Assembly (NCBI GenBank): GCA_022181005.1
Contig: BQMV01000030.1
Span: 1-11,573, forward strand
Length of the DNA stretch: 11,573 nucleotides
Origin: Anaerolineaceae bacterium
GTDB taxonomy: Bacteria > Chloroflexota > Anaerolineae > Anaerolineales > Villigracilaceae
Direction: 5' to 3'
Part shown: positions 11,320-11,573 of the stretch, in pieces
Position numbering within the stretch: position 1 is the first letter of the stretch
Layout of the letters: every line of letters starts with the position of its first letter
The notes under the pieces: generated by a model
The model's input: the letters and a program-made list of their open reading frames with translations, nothing else
Databases searched by the model: none
What the model was told of the DNA's origin: nothing
Translations under genes and position numbers: made by a program

Positions 11320-11573
11320 TCACGCTGTTGACTCAAAAGGATATACAATTAACCCTACAGTTCCGGGACCGAGGTTTGCCGCAACCGCAATGGCGAGATC
11401 GCTCATCATAGCTTCTTTATAATTGAAATGTTTTTTTGCTTCTTCCAGCAGCGCTTCGCCAGATTTAGGGTCGCGCGCATGGACGCGCAGCCAAGACGAC
11501 CGGCGCATCTTTGAATTCTTCCTTAGGAATCTCGATTACACGGCTGAGCGCAGCTTTACGAGTGCGAACGCGT
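11320..11573 (-). CDS. DegV-family protein, C-terminal part (5'-partial, frameshifted)
   Basis: DegV proteins bind fatty acids (FakB type) for phosphorylation and phospholipid synthesis. Two frames together give one DegV C-terminus. From the contig edge one frame reads RVRTRKAALSRVIEIPKEEF and KDAPVVLAA. The other then continues VHARDPKSGEALLEEAKKHF, NYKEAMMSDLAIAVAANLGP and GTVGLIVYPFESTA to TGA 11322-11320. The joint lies at about 11485-11490 (GCGCAG), where removing one base would give ...VVLAAVHARDPK..., as expected for the family. RVRTRKxAL and the closing LGPGTVGL-x-YP are DegV hallmarks. The fault is only about 85 bases from the contig end, so an assembly or read error is as likely as a real frameshift. 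The N-terminal domain lies outside the window. Confidence 0.7.

Overview
The window reads as a short metagenome-assembled contig. Its first 41 bases are not biological: they are Illumina adapter, so base 42 is the first genomic base. The rest looks like a chromosome of a Chloroflexota bacterium, probably Anaerolineae. That is inferred from the gene types (BTAD/SARP regulator, DUF2269-like and dihaem cytochrome proteins, tryptophanase, short glutamine synthetase), a leaderless-looking promoter, and many GCAAACTGAAGTTTGC-type palindromes. No marker gene proves it.

Layout. 42-1245: the 5' part of a SARP/BTAD-type regulator (minus strand, cut by the contig end) and a REP-associated tyrosine transposase (minus), with REP-like palindromes around both. 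1310-4215: plus-strand genes for a small conserved protein, a four-helix membrane protein and two membrane-anchored dihaem c-type cytochromes, with REP-like palindromes in the gaps. A bidirectional terminator (4231-4271) separates these from a minus-strand operon (5027 to 4280): a glycine-zipper microprotein, a four-helix membrane protein broken by one in-frame TAA, and an Xre-type regulator, joined by 4-base ATGA overlaps and driven by a near-consensus promoter with an inverted repeat over its -35 box. 5116-6495: a tryptophanase-type beta-eliminating lyase (minus) with an FNR/CRP-like palindrome just before its RBS.

6496-7422 holds no convincing protein gene. It contains a structured but unidentified stretch (about 6755-6880) and a strong candidate for an unrecognised ncRNA of about 380 nt (6984-7366, plus strand): a TTGACA-N18-TACAAT promoter, many nested helices with GNRA loops, a 10-bp long-range helix and an intrinsic terminator. 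It lies upstream of an EamA/YedA-type exporter gene (7423-8352).

8455-9795 is a type I glutamine synthetase followed by a 19-bp terminator hairpin. 9995-11010 is a probably leaderless family 2 glycosyltransferase with a small helical partner gene. A GC-rich terminator separates these from two minus-strand genes at the right edge: a small membrane protein and the C-terminal end of a DegV-family protein with an apparent one-base frameshift close to the contig end.

Main points for a second look: the 6984-7366 RNA, the RAYT/REP system and its placement in front of genes, the single nonsense codon in the membrane-protein/Xre operon, and the adapter left in the assembly.
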